Made by a program: the position numbers and the translations under genes. The notes under the pieces were generated by a model. It saw only the letters and a program-made list of their open reading frames with translations, did no database searches and was not told where the DNA came from. From Bacteroidia bacterium (GTDB lineage Bacteria; Bacteroidota; Bacteroidia; Palsa-965), in the NCBI GenBank assembly GCA_025454955.1, contig JALONL010000012.1, positions 62,001 through 126,000 on the forward strand: a stretch of 64,000 nucleotides of DNA, written 5' to 3'. Shown piece after piece: positions 7,095 through 15,181 of this stretch. Positions within the stretch are counted from its first letter, which is position 1. Each line of letters starts with the position of its first letter.

Positions 7095-8572
7095 TAGTTA
7101 AAAATCAAATCATCCGTCATCATAATAAATCGCTCATCGCGCAAAATAAAACGCTGCCGTCCGATCTGCACAATTTCCCCATCTTTCATTGTGCCAAGAT
7201 TATTTATATCCTGATTTACGGTATGCACCGAACCGCCCGTTTGCCGCGCCAGAAAGAGGTAATCAATATTCACACCCGAGCGCGAACCGCAGAGAATAAT
7301 ATGCACCGGACGATTAAGTTTCTCAAACAGCTCCAGATCGCGGGGGCTGGCCCAGTTGTCGGCAATGAGTACGATTTCGGTGGTGGCGGGAAATTTGTTG
7401 ATTGCGGCCAGGAGGGCTTCAATGTAGTTTTCAGGAATATCGCCGCCATCGCCGGCATTCATGCACTCACCGGCTTTGCGGCTAACGGAATCGAAGCTGC
7501 TGCTTTTTATCGGGTATAGTCCGCCGGTTTTGCCGGTTGCTTTTTCGCCGGTGCGTTTGCGGTCGCCGTCGTTGAAGAAAAGGTAATGCGAACAACGTCC
7601 TGCACGCTGCGTTTGTTCTATCCAGGCAAACAACTGTGCAGTGTAGGGCGACATGCTGCCGGTAACATCGCATACAATGGCAATGTTTCCCCAGTTGTTG
7701 CGACGAAGTGTGCTTATGATAACCGAATCGGGATTGAGTTTGCTGTAACCACTCAGCAAACGCGAACGCGGCCCGAGCCGGGCAAGCGAGTCTTCCGAAA
7801 GCTTCACCGTGCGTTTCATGCGGTGATCGTTGTAGCGTTCGGTGTATGCAATGGTGGTGTGCGAAGTGTCGGTCCAGCGGGCTTCTACTACGTCGCCATC
7901 GCTGTATGTAGAGCGAAGAAAGAAACGCAAACTATCGTCGGGAATGCTGCGGCGAATGCGTAACGGGACTCCGTTTATGGTAATAATTCCGGTGGAACCC
8001 TTAAGTGAAGACGCACCATCGGCAGTGCTGCTTCCACCTGCGCCCGGCTCAGTGCCAACGGGCACCAGCACACCGCCGCCCAGCAGCGAATCGAGAAAGC
8101 GTAGTTCTTTGCGGCTCAGTTCGGGCGATGCCTTTTCGCGCACCACCACCACAAAGCCATGAAAAAAAGTACGCCCGCTTTCGGGCGAGGTGGCTCCGGT
8201 TTGTCCTGCGAGCCGCCACTCGGTGAGCGCATTGGCAAAAACGCCCGGCAGCAATCGCTGAAATTCATCAAGACGGCGGTTGTTCAGCGTTTGCTGATCG
8301 AATGAAGGTGACACCGCAAACTGCGTATAAACCAAATCCACACGCTCAATCTGCATCCCGCGCAAAGCCGCCACTTTCGACGGATGAATAAAACCCGACG
8401 AGGCAAACGGCATTTCCAGCCAAATTACCTGCCTGCCCGCCCACACCGCATCGGGCGCATAACGCACAGGCTGCAAACTATTCTTCTTCAACTGCGAAAC
8501 CACCGCAGCACGGTTCTGTGCTTGCAGTGCCGCACACATAAGCATTACACACCACAGGGCTGTTGCACGCAT
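7094..8572 (-). CDS. Secreted von Willebrand factor A (VWA)-domain protein
   Basis: The start at 8570-8572 is preferred because it places a signal peptide first (MRATALWCVMLMCAALQAQ); the frame is open 28 codons further upstream. The product has 492 residues. The C-terminal half contains a VWA-type domain with a MIDAS-like motif at D302-V-T-G-S306 (IVCDVTGSMSPY), followed by a GDGGDIPENYIEALL segment and a LIADNWASPRDLELF segment typical of the fold. The N-terminal half has no family I recognise. Such proteins usually bind ligands or partners through a metal ion in the periplasm or at the surface; no specific role is visible. The stop codon TAG (7094-7096) is formed by the adjacent mobile element. 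It lies 85 nt downstream of the arylsulfotransferase-like gene on the same strand and may be cotranscribed with it. Confidence 0.75.
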   Translation of the reverse strand: MRATALWCVMLMCAALQAQNRAAVVSQLKKNSLQPVRYAPDAVWAGRQVIWLEMPFASSGFIHPSKVAALRGMQIERVDLVYTQFAVSPSFDQQTLNNRRLDEFQRLLPGVFANALTEWRLAGQTGATSPESGRTFFHGFVVVVREKASPELSRKELRFLDSLLGGGVLVPVGTEPGAGGSSTADGASSLKGSTGIITINGVPLRIRRSIPDDSLRFFLRSTYSDGDVVEARWTDTSHTTIAYTERYNDHRMKRTVKLSEDSLARLGPRSRLLSGYSKLNPDSVIISTLRRNNWGNIAIVCDVTGSMSPYTAQLFAWIEQTQRAGRCSHYLFFNDGDRKRTGEKATGKTGGLYPIKSSSFDSVSRKAGECMNAGDGGDIPENYIEALLAAINKFPATTEIVLIADNWASPRDLELFEKLNRPVHIILCGSRSGVNIDYLFLARQTGGSVHTVNQDINNLGTMKDGEIVQIGRQRFILRDERFIMMTDDLIFN

Positions 8573-8657
8573 ACGTGATAATAATACAAAACCAGTTAAA
8601 AAGTTACATCGCATTTTCAGAAAACGTTTTGCCGGCCCGTTTAGCATACTCCGCATA

Positions 8658-10373
8658 TTAATTCACACGAAGCACCAGCTTTCGCACAAACTGCGGATTA
8701 ACCACCGAAACCACTTTTACTTCCACCGTGCCCGATGCCCGCTGCATCACATCGGCAGGCAGGGAAATTATTTCTTCGTTTCCGGCGTTTACAAAAACCC
8801 GCTGCATCGATGTGGAAGCAGCTTTAGAGGTATTGCGGTCGGTAAACTGAAACGTACAGGTGTAAGTATCGTCTTCGCTGCCCTCGTTGGTGAGGGCAAA
8901 CCGCGCATTACCCACAAGCTGCCGCACGGTGAAATAACAGGGATAAAGCGACGATGTGTAATGCACCCGCGTATGCTGAAACTCTTCGAAACGTTTGCTG
9001 CGCGGATTCCAGTTTTCGCAAAATGCGTCCCACACAATGGTTTTGTCGGGCTTTACTTCCAACACCCTCGCCAGCGATCCGCCACCAATGAGTATGTGTC
9101 CACTGGCCAGCAATTCGGCATTGCCATACCTGTTTGCATTGCGCGGAGCGCCTGCATCGCGGCGCAGATCAAATTCCCAGAGCGTAATGAGTTCGTTGCT
9201 GCCGGGCTTCATTTGCAGCAGTTGCACAGTGGAGTTGCCATTGTTGCGCAGCGAATCGCCGTTGTTGTTAAACACCAGCAACGTATCGCCACCCGCAAAT
9301 TGCACATCGTGAATATTGGAAAATGCACCGGTATAGCGGGCAATGACTTTGCCGGTAATGCGTTCAATTTTAAGTACAATACCCAGCATCCGGAAACCGG
9401 CATAAATGTATTGTCCGGTTGCGTCGGTACTTATGCTGCTCATAAATCCTTTCGAATAGGGAGTTACGCCTTTGCCGGGGTTTACAATCAGTTCTTCCGG
9501 CCTGAAATAATTGCGCGACGACCACATCCATGTTTGCTGCCCCATCCAGTTATATTCTGCGATGTAAGGATAGTTGAGCAAAATTGTATCGTTTCCGTTT
9601 ACGGGTGTTTTTATTGCCTCATTGCCAAGCGTAAAATAATTTCCCGAAGCCGTGCGTATTACATTACCGTGGTAATAATCAGTTCCCGAATTCTTTCGTA
9701 ATGCTTTGTTGTTGGGGCCGCTCCATAGAATCTGTCCGTCAACGCTTACTTCAAACGCATTCCGGTCGGCAAGAAAAGTAAATGTGCCTTGTGGTGTAAT
9801 TTTCAGGTCGCGCACAATATCTCCGCGCCCAATTTTATTTTCCACTGCGGGCACTACCCACACAATATTGCCCGACCGGTCGTAAACCGATCTTGCAAAA
9901 TCAATGGCCACAAGCCCGCTGTCGGTGGTGGTGTTTTTGGTTACACGCAAAATATTGCGCTGTGTATCGTCCCAGTTTATTACGGCGGTGTTAAACTCCA
10001 GCGGCTGCGATTTTGAAATGGAGTTTCCTTTTTCGTCGAATGCAATTACCCGCCACCTGTAGTTTTTGCCCAGCTTTAAATTACTAATCAATGTGGCGGT
10101 GGAGCGGTCTGTTTGTTCGGCCACAATATTATAGGTCGGCTCCTGTTTACCGTTGGCAATTATTTCTTCCACCACCACACGGTAAAGCGCGGCATTTTCC
10201 ACGGCCGGATACTCAAACATGATCTGCGTATGATTGAGCGAAGCACCCGGCTCGGGCAAATAAGCCGATTGGGGTGTAACCAGCGGACGTGTAATGGCCC
10301 CGGCCAGTGTTTGTCGCGGCTGGGCAGCCAACTCAAGCGTACACAGCAAAACGAAAAAAAGCAGAAAGCGCAT
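8658..10373 (-). CDS. Exported arylsulfotransferase (ASST)-like beta-propeller protein
   Basis: The ATG at 10371-10373 begins a signal peptide (MRFLLFFVLLCTLELAAQ), giving 571 residues; the frame is open further upstream but without a better start. An N-terminal fibronectin/Ig-like domain (about 35-140, ending YRWRVIAFDEKGN) precedes a propeller. The propeller has ASST features: SGNIVWVVPA, DIVRDLKITPQGTFTFL, DYYHGNVIRTASGNYFTLGNE and NANRYGNAELLASGHIL. ASST enzymes transfer sulfate between phenols using an active-site histidine in the propeller centre; the His in YYHGN or SNIHDVQF are candidates. No T9SS sorting domain is evident at the C-terminus. Enzymatic activity is not certain, because the fold is also used as a scaffold. 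It is followed by the VWA gene on the same strand. Confidence 0.7.
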   Translation of the reverse strand: MRFLLFFVLLCTLELAAQPRQTLAGAITRPLVTPQSAYLPEPGASLNHTQIMFEYPAVENAALYRVVVEEIIANGKQEPTYNIVAEQTDRSTATLISNLKLGKNYRWRVIAFDEKGNSISKSQPLEFNTAVINWDDTQRNILRVTKNTTTDSGLVAIDFARSVYDRSGNIVWVVPAVENKIGRGDIVRDLKITPQGTFTFLADRNAFEVSVDGQILWSGPNNKALRKNSGTDYYHGNVIRTASGNYFTLGNEAIKTPVNGNDTILLNYPYIAEYNWMGQQTWMWSSRNYFRPEELIVNPGKGVTPYSKGFMSSISTDATGQYIYAGFRMLGIVLKIERITGKVIARYTGAFSNIHDVQFAGGDTLLVFNNNGDSLRNNGNSTVQLLQMKPGSNELITLWEFDLRRDAGAPRNANRYGNAELLASGHILIGGGSLARVLEVKPDKTIVWDAFCENWNPRSKRFEEFQHTRVHYTSSLYPCYFTVRQLVGNARFALTNEGSEDDTYTCTFQFTDRNTSKAASTSMQRVFVNAGNEEIISLPADVMQRASGTVEVKVVSVVNPQFVRKLVLRVN

Positions 10374-10516
10374 GTAAATTTTCAGGGTCGGTTTTCTGTT
10401 GGTGAAGGTACGGAATATCACGGCCACAGAAGCCCGGAAGCCCGTTTTTTGTGGCCTTGGCAATATAATTGACCCAACCCCGAAAGCAGGAAGGGAGAAA
10501 ATAATTCCGGCCGGAT

Positions 10517-10548
10517 TTTGGTCTACAATATAAACTACTTTATATTTG
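10517..10548 (+). promoter_or_regulatory. Promoter of the membrane-protein/HTH/2TM operon
   Basis: TTTG (10517-10520) and TATATTTG (10541-10548) are separated by 20 nt, a full match to the Bacteroidota promoter pattern. The -7 box lies 19 nt before the ATG of the first gene. Confidence 0.7.
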
Positions 10549-10567
10549 TCAAAAAAATTCCAACTCA

Positions 10568-11173
10568 ATGAACGACGAACCCATTTCGGAACAGGAAAGT
10601 GTAAAACTCATACGTACCATGCTGGAGCGCACCCAGCATCAGGTAAAAGACAATGGCGTGTTTTACCTGCTCTGGGGCTGGTTAGTATTTCTGGCCGCCA
10701 CACTTAATTATATATTGTGGATGGCACTCGGGCCTGTACAGATTGCGTTTCTGCCCTGGGCGGTGTTTATGACGCTGGGCGGTGTGGCAACCAGCATCAT
10801 CAGTTCAAAAATGAAACGTGCGCGACCTGCGGTTACTACTTACACGCAGGAGTTGCTCAATAAGCTGGTTATTGCTTATCTGGCAAGTCTGTTTATCATT
10901 CTGTTTTTTGGCATCTGGAAAGTGGGCTGGGAAAACACATATCCGTTTGTAATGGTCATTTATGGCATCTGGCTGTTTGTGTCGGGCAGTGCGTTGCGGT
11001 TTCGCTGGTTAGTGGCCGGAGGTATTTTCAGTTGGTGCATGGCCGTGCTTTCGTTTTTTGTGCCCTCGCCGCATCAGTTGCTGGTGCTTGCTTTGGCGGT
11101 GCTGGGTGGTTTCATTATTCCGGGACATTTACTGCGCAATAAATTTCTGAACAGTACTGATGAAGCCGTTTAA
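10568..11173 (+). CDS. Multi-span inner-membrane protein of unknown function, first gene of a regulator operon
   Basis: This 201-residue protein has a charged, soluble N-terminus of about 30 residues and then roughly five or six hydrophobic segments (GVFYLLWGWLVFLAATLNYI; AFLPWAVFMTLGGVATSII; LVIAYLASLFIILFFGIW; FVMVIYGIWLFVSGSALRF; FSWCMAVLSFFV; LALAVLGGFII). I do not recognise a named family. Its stop overlaps the start of the winged-helix regulator by 14 nt, and a 2TM protein follows. Comparable trios of a membrane protein, a small winged-helix regulator and a 2TM protein recur in Bacteroidota. The linkage suggests the membrane protein is either regulated by, or signals to, the regulator. 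Confidence 0.8.
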   Translation: MNDEPISEQESVKLIRTMLERTQHQVKDNGVFYLLWGWLVFLAATLNYILWMALGPVQIAFLPWAVFMTLGGVATSIISSKMKRARPAVTTYTQELLNKLVIAYLASLFIILFFGIWKVGWENTYPFVMVIYGIWLFVSGSALRFRWLVAGGIFSWCMAVLSFFVPSPHQLLVLALAVLGGFIIPGHLLRNKFLNSTDEAV

Positions 11174-11453
11174 AGACCTCGACCCTTTGCTTCATTCGCA
11201 ACTGCGGCTGGCAGTAATGTCGGTGCTGGCCGGTGTGAAGGAGGCAGAGTTTGCATACTTAAAGGAAGTTACCGGAGCCACAGCCGGAAACCTCAGCGTA
11301 CAGCTAAGCAAACTGAAAGAAGCTGGCTACATCAGCATCGAAAAATCGTTCCGCGACAATTACCCGCTCACCCAGTGCAGCATCACGCCCAAAGGACGTA
11401 AGGCGTTTACCGCCTACGTGGACGCATTACAGCAATACATAAACCGAAAATAA
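11160..11453 (+). CDS. Small winged-helix DNA-binding regulator (HTH_34/ArsR-like)
   Basis: 97 residues. The segments LLHSQLRLAVMSVL, GATAGNLSVQLSKLKEAGYI and QCSITPKGRKAFTAYVDAL form a helix-turn-helix, a recognition helix (NLSVQLSKLKEAG) and a wing. This matches the single-domain winged-helix family common in Bacteroidota. No metal-binding cysteines or other ligand-binding site are visible. It overlaps the upstream membrane-protein gene by 14 nt and precedes the 2TM gene by 4 nt, so all three are translated from one message. It most likely regulates its own operon. Confidence 0.85.
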   Translation: MKPFKDLDPLLHSQLRLAVMSVLAGVKEAEFAYLKEVTGATAGNLSVQLSKLKEAGYISIEKSFRDNYPLTQCSITPKGRKAFTAYVDALQQYINRK

Positions 11454-11457
11454 AACC

Positions 11458-11751
11458 ATGAGCAACACCACATCACCACTCGAACAGCAGCGCGAAAAAG
11501 AACTCTGGAAAAAGGCCAAACGCCGCGTGGGTTTTCGCCGCCACCTTATTATTTACCTTCTTGTAAATACATTTCTCTGGTGCGTCTGGTTCTTTACCGG
11601 ACGCGAACACAGCGAAGGCTTCCCCTGGCCCGTTTTCCCCATGCTGGGCTGGGGCATCGGACTGGCTTTCGATTTTTTCGGCGCTTACATAAACAATGGC
11701 AGTGATGCTATTGAGCGGGAATACGAAAAACTGAAAAGTCGCGGACAGTAA
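11458..11751 (+). CDS. 2TM-domain membrane protein
   Basis: 97 residues. An N-terminal basic amphipathic stretch (EKELWKKAKRRVGFRRHL) leads into two transmembrane helices (IIYLLVNTFLWCVWFFTG and PVFPMLGWGIGLAFDFFGAY), with a final IEREYEKLKSRGQ. This is the 2TM-domain family, found next to small regulators or fused to LytTR-type regulators in Bacteroidota. Its role is unknown; it may be a partner or sensor for the preceding regulator. It is the last gene of the operon, ending just before a hairpin terminator. Confidence 0.85.
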   Translation: MSNTTSPLEQQREKELWKKAKRRVGFRRHLIIYLLVNTFLWCVWFFTGREHSEGFPWPVFPMLGWGIGLAFDFFGAYINNGSDAIEREYEKLKSRGQ

Positions 11752-11763
11752 GTCATGAAAGTC

Positions 11764-11801
11764 ACAGCCCGGCACACATTTGCAGCGTGGTGCCGGGCTG
11801 T
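11764..11801 (+). terminator. Terminator between the 2TM operon and the convergent YCF48-like gene
   Basis: A perfect 12-bp stem, ACAGCCCGGCAC (11764-11775) with GTGCCGGGCTGT (11790-11801), has a 14-nt loop and a short T tract on the plus side. It sits 12 nt past the 2TM stop. Confidence 0.7.
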
Positions 11802-11827
11802 TTCCATTCTGGAGGGGATGTACAACT

Positions 11828-13114
11828 CTATTCGCTTACCACAATACGCGCCACGGCATTTGTTCCCGCTTCATCGCGCAAGCGCAGTATATATATTCCG
11901 GGGCTTGAAGTAATTGCCGAAACAGAAATTACACCCGTAAACCGTTCATCGCGCAAACCATACACTTGTTTGCCGGTTACATCAAACACATCAATCATTA
12001 CTGCTTTGTCGCGGAAAGCATTCAGTTGAATATTTCCCAGCGAAGAAACCGGATTGGGATAAATGTCCAGCGCAACTGTTTCCATTTCCTGTACCTGCAC
12101 AGTGGTGGGCAGCGAGTAACGGTAAATGGCTCCGCTGTCGCCCACGGCAAAGGCCAGCGTACTGTCCACCACAAACACACCACGCACTACCTGATCTACC
12201 GGTTCATAACTGCTGGATCCCCAGCCTGTAGAGGCAAAGCGGATTTGTAAAAAACCACCTCCGAGCGTGGTTTTATATCCGCCGGCCACCGCAAAACCGT
12301 TGGGCAATGCTTCAAAATCGTAAAACCCGGGATAGTAAAACGTAAACACAAAATTCGGATCGGGCACAAAACTCTGTCCGCCATCGGTCGATATCCACAC
12401 ATTATTAAATGAGTTGCCTTCATTCACAGCAATGAATGAATTATTGCCAATGTAATCTACCGCCGTAAAATTTTCTCCCGAAAACACATTCACCGTATCA
12501 AATGTCACAAAACCATCGGCCGACGAAAATATTTTACCACTGTCGCCAACAGCCACATATCGCCCCGATGCCGGACTGTACGCCACGCCCTTAATGCCAA
12601 GGTAACCCGCCTGCGCAGTACTTCCATAATAAAGCAACTCCGCATTGCTCCACGCACTGCCGTTCCAGCGCGACACATAAGCACCGTTAAAACAACCTGT
12701 GCCAAACAAATAACCTTCATTGGCATTCACAAAAAATACCCCATCCGGAAAACACAGCGAGCCGGGGCCGGTTTGGTTACTCCATGTATTTCCGTTGTTG
12801 GTGGTTTGTTTTAAATCGCCACCGTGATATTGGGGAGCAATCACTCCATTGCTTCCCCACATCCATATATCATTGAGGTTTCCGGGAGCCAGATTAGTCA
12901 CCGGGTTGAGTATTGTCCAGGTGTTGCCTCTGTCGGTGGTGCGTAGTAATATACTGTCTTCGCCCACCACATAACCTGTATCGGCCGAGGTAAAAAATAC
13001 ATCGCGCAAATTTTTTGTGGTGCCCGAACTGAGCGTTTGCCACGTAGTTTGCGCAGCAGCCACACCGCACAGCCATAATGCACACAGCAGCAGTAAAGTT
13101 CTATTTGCTTTCAT
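11828..13114 (-). CDS. Secreted YCF48/BNR-like beta-propeller protein with T9SS sorting domain
   Basis: 428 residues. There is a signal peptide (MKANRTLLLLCALWLCGVAAAQ), then repeated YCF48/BNR-type propeller blades such as LRDVFFTSADTGYVVGED followed by LLRTTDRGNTWTIL, VFFVNANEGYLFGTG and VWISTDGGQSFVPD. A type A T9SS sorting domain runs from about residue 350 (IYPNPVSSLG to IVVSE). The propeller probably serves as a surface recognition or adhesion module; no catalytic residues are evident. It stands alone, convergent with the 2TM operon. On the minus strand TAGCTTTG at 13179-13186 is a possible -7 box. Confidence 0.88.
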   Translation of the reverse strand: MKANRTLLLLCALWLCGVAAAQTTWQTLSSGTTKNLRDVFFTSADTGYVVGEDSILLRTTDRGNTWTILNPVTNLAPGNLNDIWMWGSNGVIAPQYHGGDLKQTTNNGNTWSNQTGPGSLCFPDGVFFVNANEGYLFGTGCFNGAYVSRWNGSAWSNAELLYYGSTAQAGYLGIKGVAYSPASGRYVAVGDSGKIFSSADGFVTFDTVNVFSGENFTAVDYIGNNSFIAVNEGNSFNNVWISTDGGQSFVPDPNFVFTFYYPGFYDFEALPNGFAVAGGYKTTLGGGFLQIRFASTGWGSSSYEPVDQVVRGVFVVDSTLAFAVGDSGAIYRYSLPTTVQVQEMETVALDIYPNPVSSLGNIQLNAFRDKAVMIDVFDVTGKQVYGLRDERFTGVISVSAITSSPGIYILRLRDEAGTNAVARIVVSE

Positions 13115-13312
13115 TGTAAGTTAGTTTAAGTGAATTACTTGTTGAGCTGCAAAAAGTATGTGTCATAAATAATTATTACAAAGCTATACTGGCTAAGGTA
13201 TGAGGTGGTAGGTCAAAAAAAGGGTGTCGTTGGATAAATTACCGATAATTATTTAAAAGGGGAGCGAACCTGCCAAGCAATAAAATACCGTCTGGCTCGG
13301 GCTTTACGTTCC

Positions 13313-13412
13313 AACCCGGCCGCAGCAAAAACAAAAATAAACTCCAACTCTGCGAGGTCAAAAAAGACCTCGCAGAGTTGAGCATCCGAACTGTTTTTGC
13401 TGCGGCCGGGTT
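13313..13412. repeat. Nested double inverted repeat (100 bp) in a gene-free region
   Basis: An outer perfect 21-bp inverted repeat (13313-13333 and 13392-13412, core CCCGGCCGCAGCAAAAACA) encloses an inner perfect 15-bp hairpin (CAACTCTGCGAGGTC at 13345-13359 with its complement at 13366-13380, loop AAAAAA). There is no ORF. It resembles the dispersed intergenic palindromes of Bacteroidota genomes. The surrounding gap 13115-13567 holds nothing else recognisable apart from a short direct repeat AAATCGAGCG near 13456 and 13478. Confidence 0.8.
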
Positions 13413-13567
13413 TCCACTGCAATCCCGGCTAGAAATAACTTCCTCTTTCCATTTTAAAATCGAGCGTTCCATTTCAAAAATCGAGCGATAGTCGAGATTG
13501 ACCACCTGAAGCAATAAAATTCCACCCCGCCCCCGCCATAATTCGCAGAAATAACGATCTTTCAGCT

Positions 13568-15181
13568 ATGAACTCCCCCGATGTGCTTGTGGTGGGTGCG
13601 GGATGCACCGGCGTAATGGCAGCACGCACACTGGCCGAAGCCGGTTTAAGTGTGCTCGTGCTCGATGGCGGCGTGCGCGACGAAAAATACAGTGCCCTGC
13701 AACCTCCACACGATTTCATCGCACTTCGCAAAAACGACGAACAGCAGTACCGCTACTTCCTCGGCGATGCATTTGAAAGCGTACCGCAGGGCAACATCGG
13801 CACCGGCGCACAACTTACTCCCGCACGTCGGTACCTTATTGAACACACCGCGCGTTTGCTGCCGCTGCTTTCCACCACCTTCGCTCCCATCGAAAGCCTT
13901 GCCGAAGGCGGCCTCGGTGGTGGCTGGGGACTGGGCTGCTGTGTGTTTTCCGATGCCGAATTGCAGGCCGCCGGTTTGCCCGTCGCCGAAATGCACCATG
14001 CCGCGCAAACCGTGTGCAGCCGCATTGGCATAAGTGCCACCGCCGACGATGCACAGCCTTATACCTTTGCGCACCTCACCGGCACACAACCCTCGGTTCC
14101 GCCCGATGCGCTGGCGCAAAAGCTGCTTCATAAATACAGCATACAGCGCAATGCCCTGCGCAAAAACGGATTTGCCCTCGGACGGCCTGCACTGGCACTG
14201 CTCACGCAAAACAAAGACCAGCGCAGCGCCACTTCACTGCGCGACATGGAATTTTACGACAACCTCGGCCACTCTGCCTGGAGGCCGCAGGTAGAAATAG
14301 CACAACTCCGCAAACTGCCCGGCCTGCAAATCGAAAGCGGGTGGATGGTAACGCGCTTTACGCATACGCACGACGCAGTGCATACCGAAGCCATACACAT
14401 ACACAGCGGGCAAACAAAAACATTTACCTCCAAACGCCTTGTGCTTTCGCCCGGTGTGCTGGGCACGGCGCGCATTGTGCTGCGTTCGCTGCCGGGTGGC
14501 AAAAACGAAAAACTTCCGCTGCTCTGCAACCCTTACACCTACATGCCCTGCATTGTACCTTCCATGCTGGGCAAAAGCATGAACGAGCGAAACATTGCCT
14601 ACGCACAACTCTCGCTCTTTCATGATGCCGATGGTTTGCAGCACAATGTGGCTATGGCTTCGCTATATACATATCGCTCGCTGCTGCTCTTCCGCCTGCT
14701 GCGCGAAACGCCGCTCAATTTTCGCGATGGCCGCATCATTCAGCAATACCTGCTTCCTGCGCTGCTTATCGCCGGCATCCATCACCCCGAAACGCCCGGC
14801 AGCGAACAATGGCTGCAACTCGCCCCATCGGCACAAACGCCCACCGGCGATGTACTTAACGCAAACTACACGCGCAGCACCGAAAAAGAAAACGCCGTGC
14901 AGCAGCGCGAACAGTTGTACATAAAAGCCCTGCGCCGCCTCGGTGCGTGGAAACTCAAAACCGTACACCCCGGCCACGGTTCCAGCATTCACTACGCAGG
15001 CTGCCTGCCGTTTGCCGAAACCGAAAAGGCATTTACACTGCATCCCTCAGGCCGCCTGCATGGCACAAACAATGTATATGTGGCCGATGGAAGCGGGTTT
15101 CGTTTTCTTCCCGCCAAAGGACTCACGCTTTCGCTCATGGCCAACGCACACCGCGTGGCGCAAAATGTAATTAAGTCATGA
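13568..15181 (+). CDS. GMC-family FAD-dependent oxidoreductase
   Basis: 537 residues. The N-terminal dinucleotide-binding motif is GAGCTGVMAARTLAEAG (residues 10-26), with FAD ribose contacts in VLDGG. The C-terminal block GTNNVYVADGSGFRFLPAKGLTLSLMANAHRVA is the GMC C-terminal signature. HPGHGSSIHYAGCLPF supplies the candidate active-site histidines. The substrate is unknown, presumably an alcohol, possibly of a sugar or lipid-linked intermediate. The gene overlaps the following NAD-dependent epimerase by 4 nt (ATGA), so the two products are almost certainly coupled and may act in sequence, for example in making an unusual sugar. No glycosyltransferase is nearby to confirm this. Confidence 0.8.
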   Translation: MNSPDVLVVGAGCTGVMAARTLAEAGLSVLVLDGGVRDEKYSALQPPHDFIALRKNDEQQYRYFLGDAFESVPQGNIGTGAQLTPARRYLIEHTARLLPLLSTTFAPIESLAEGGLGGGWGLGCCVFSDAELQAAGLPVAEMHHAAQTVCSRIGISATADDAQPYTFAHLTGTQPSVPPDALAQKLLHKYSIQRNALRKNGFALGRPALALLTQNKDQRSATSLRDMEFYDNLGHSAWRPQVEIAQLRKLPGLQIESGWMVTRFTHTHDAVHTEAIHIHSGQTKTFTSKRLVLSPGVLGTARIVLRSLPGGKNEKLPLLCNPYTYMPCIVPSMLGKSMNERNIAYAQLSLFHDADGLQHNVAMASLYTYRSLLLFRLLRETPLNFRDGRIIQQYLLPALLIAGIHHPETPGSEQWLQLAPSAQTPTGDVLNANYTRSTEKENAVQQREQLYIKALRRLGAWKLKTVHPGHGSSIHYAGCLPFAETEKAFTLHPSGRLHGTNNVYVADGSGFRFLPAKGLTLSLMANAHRVAQNVIKS

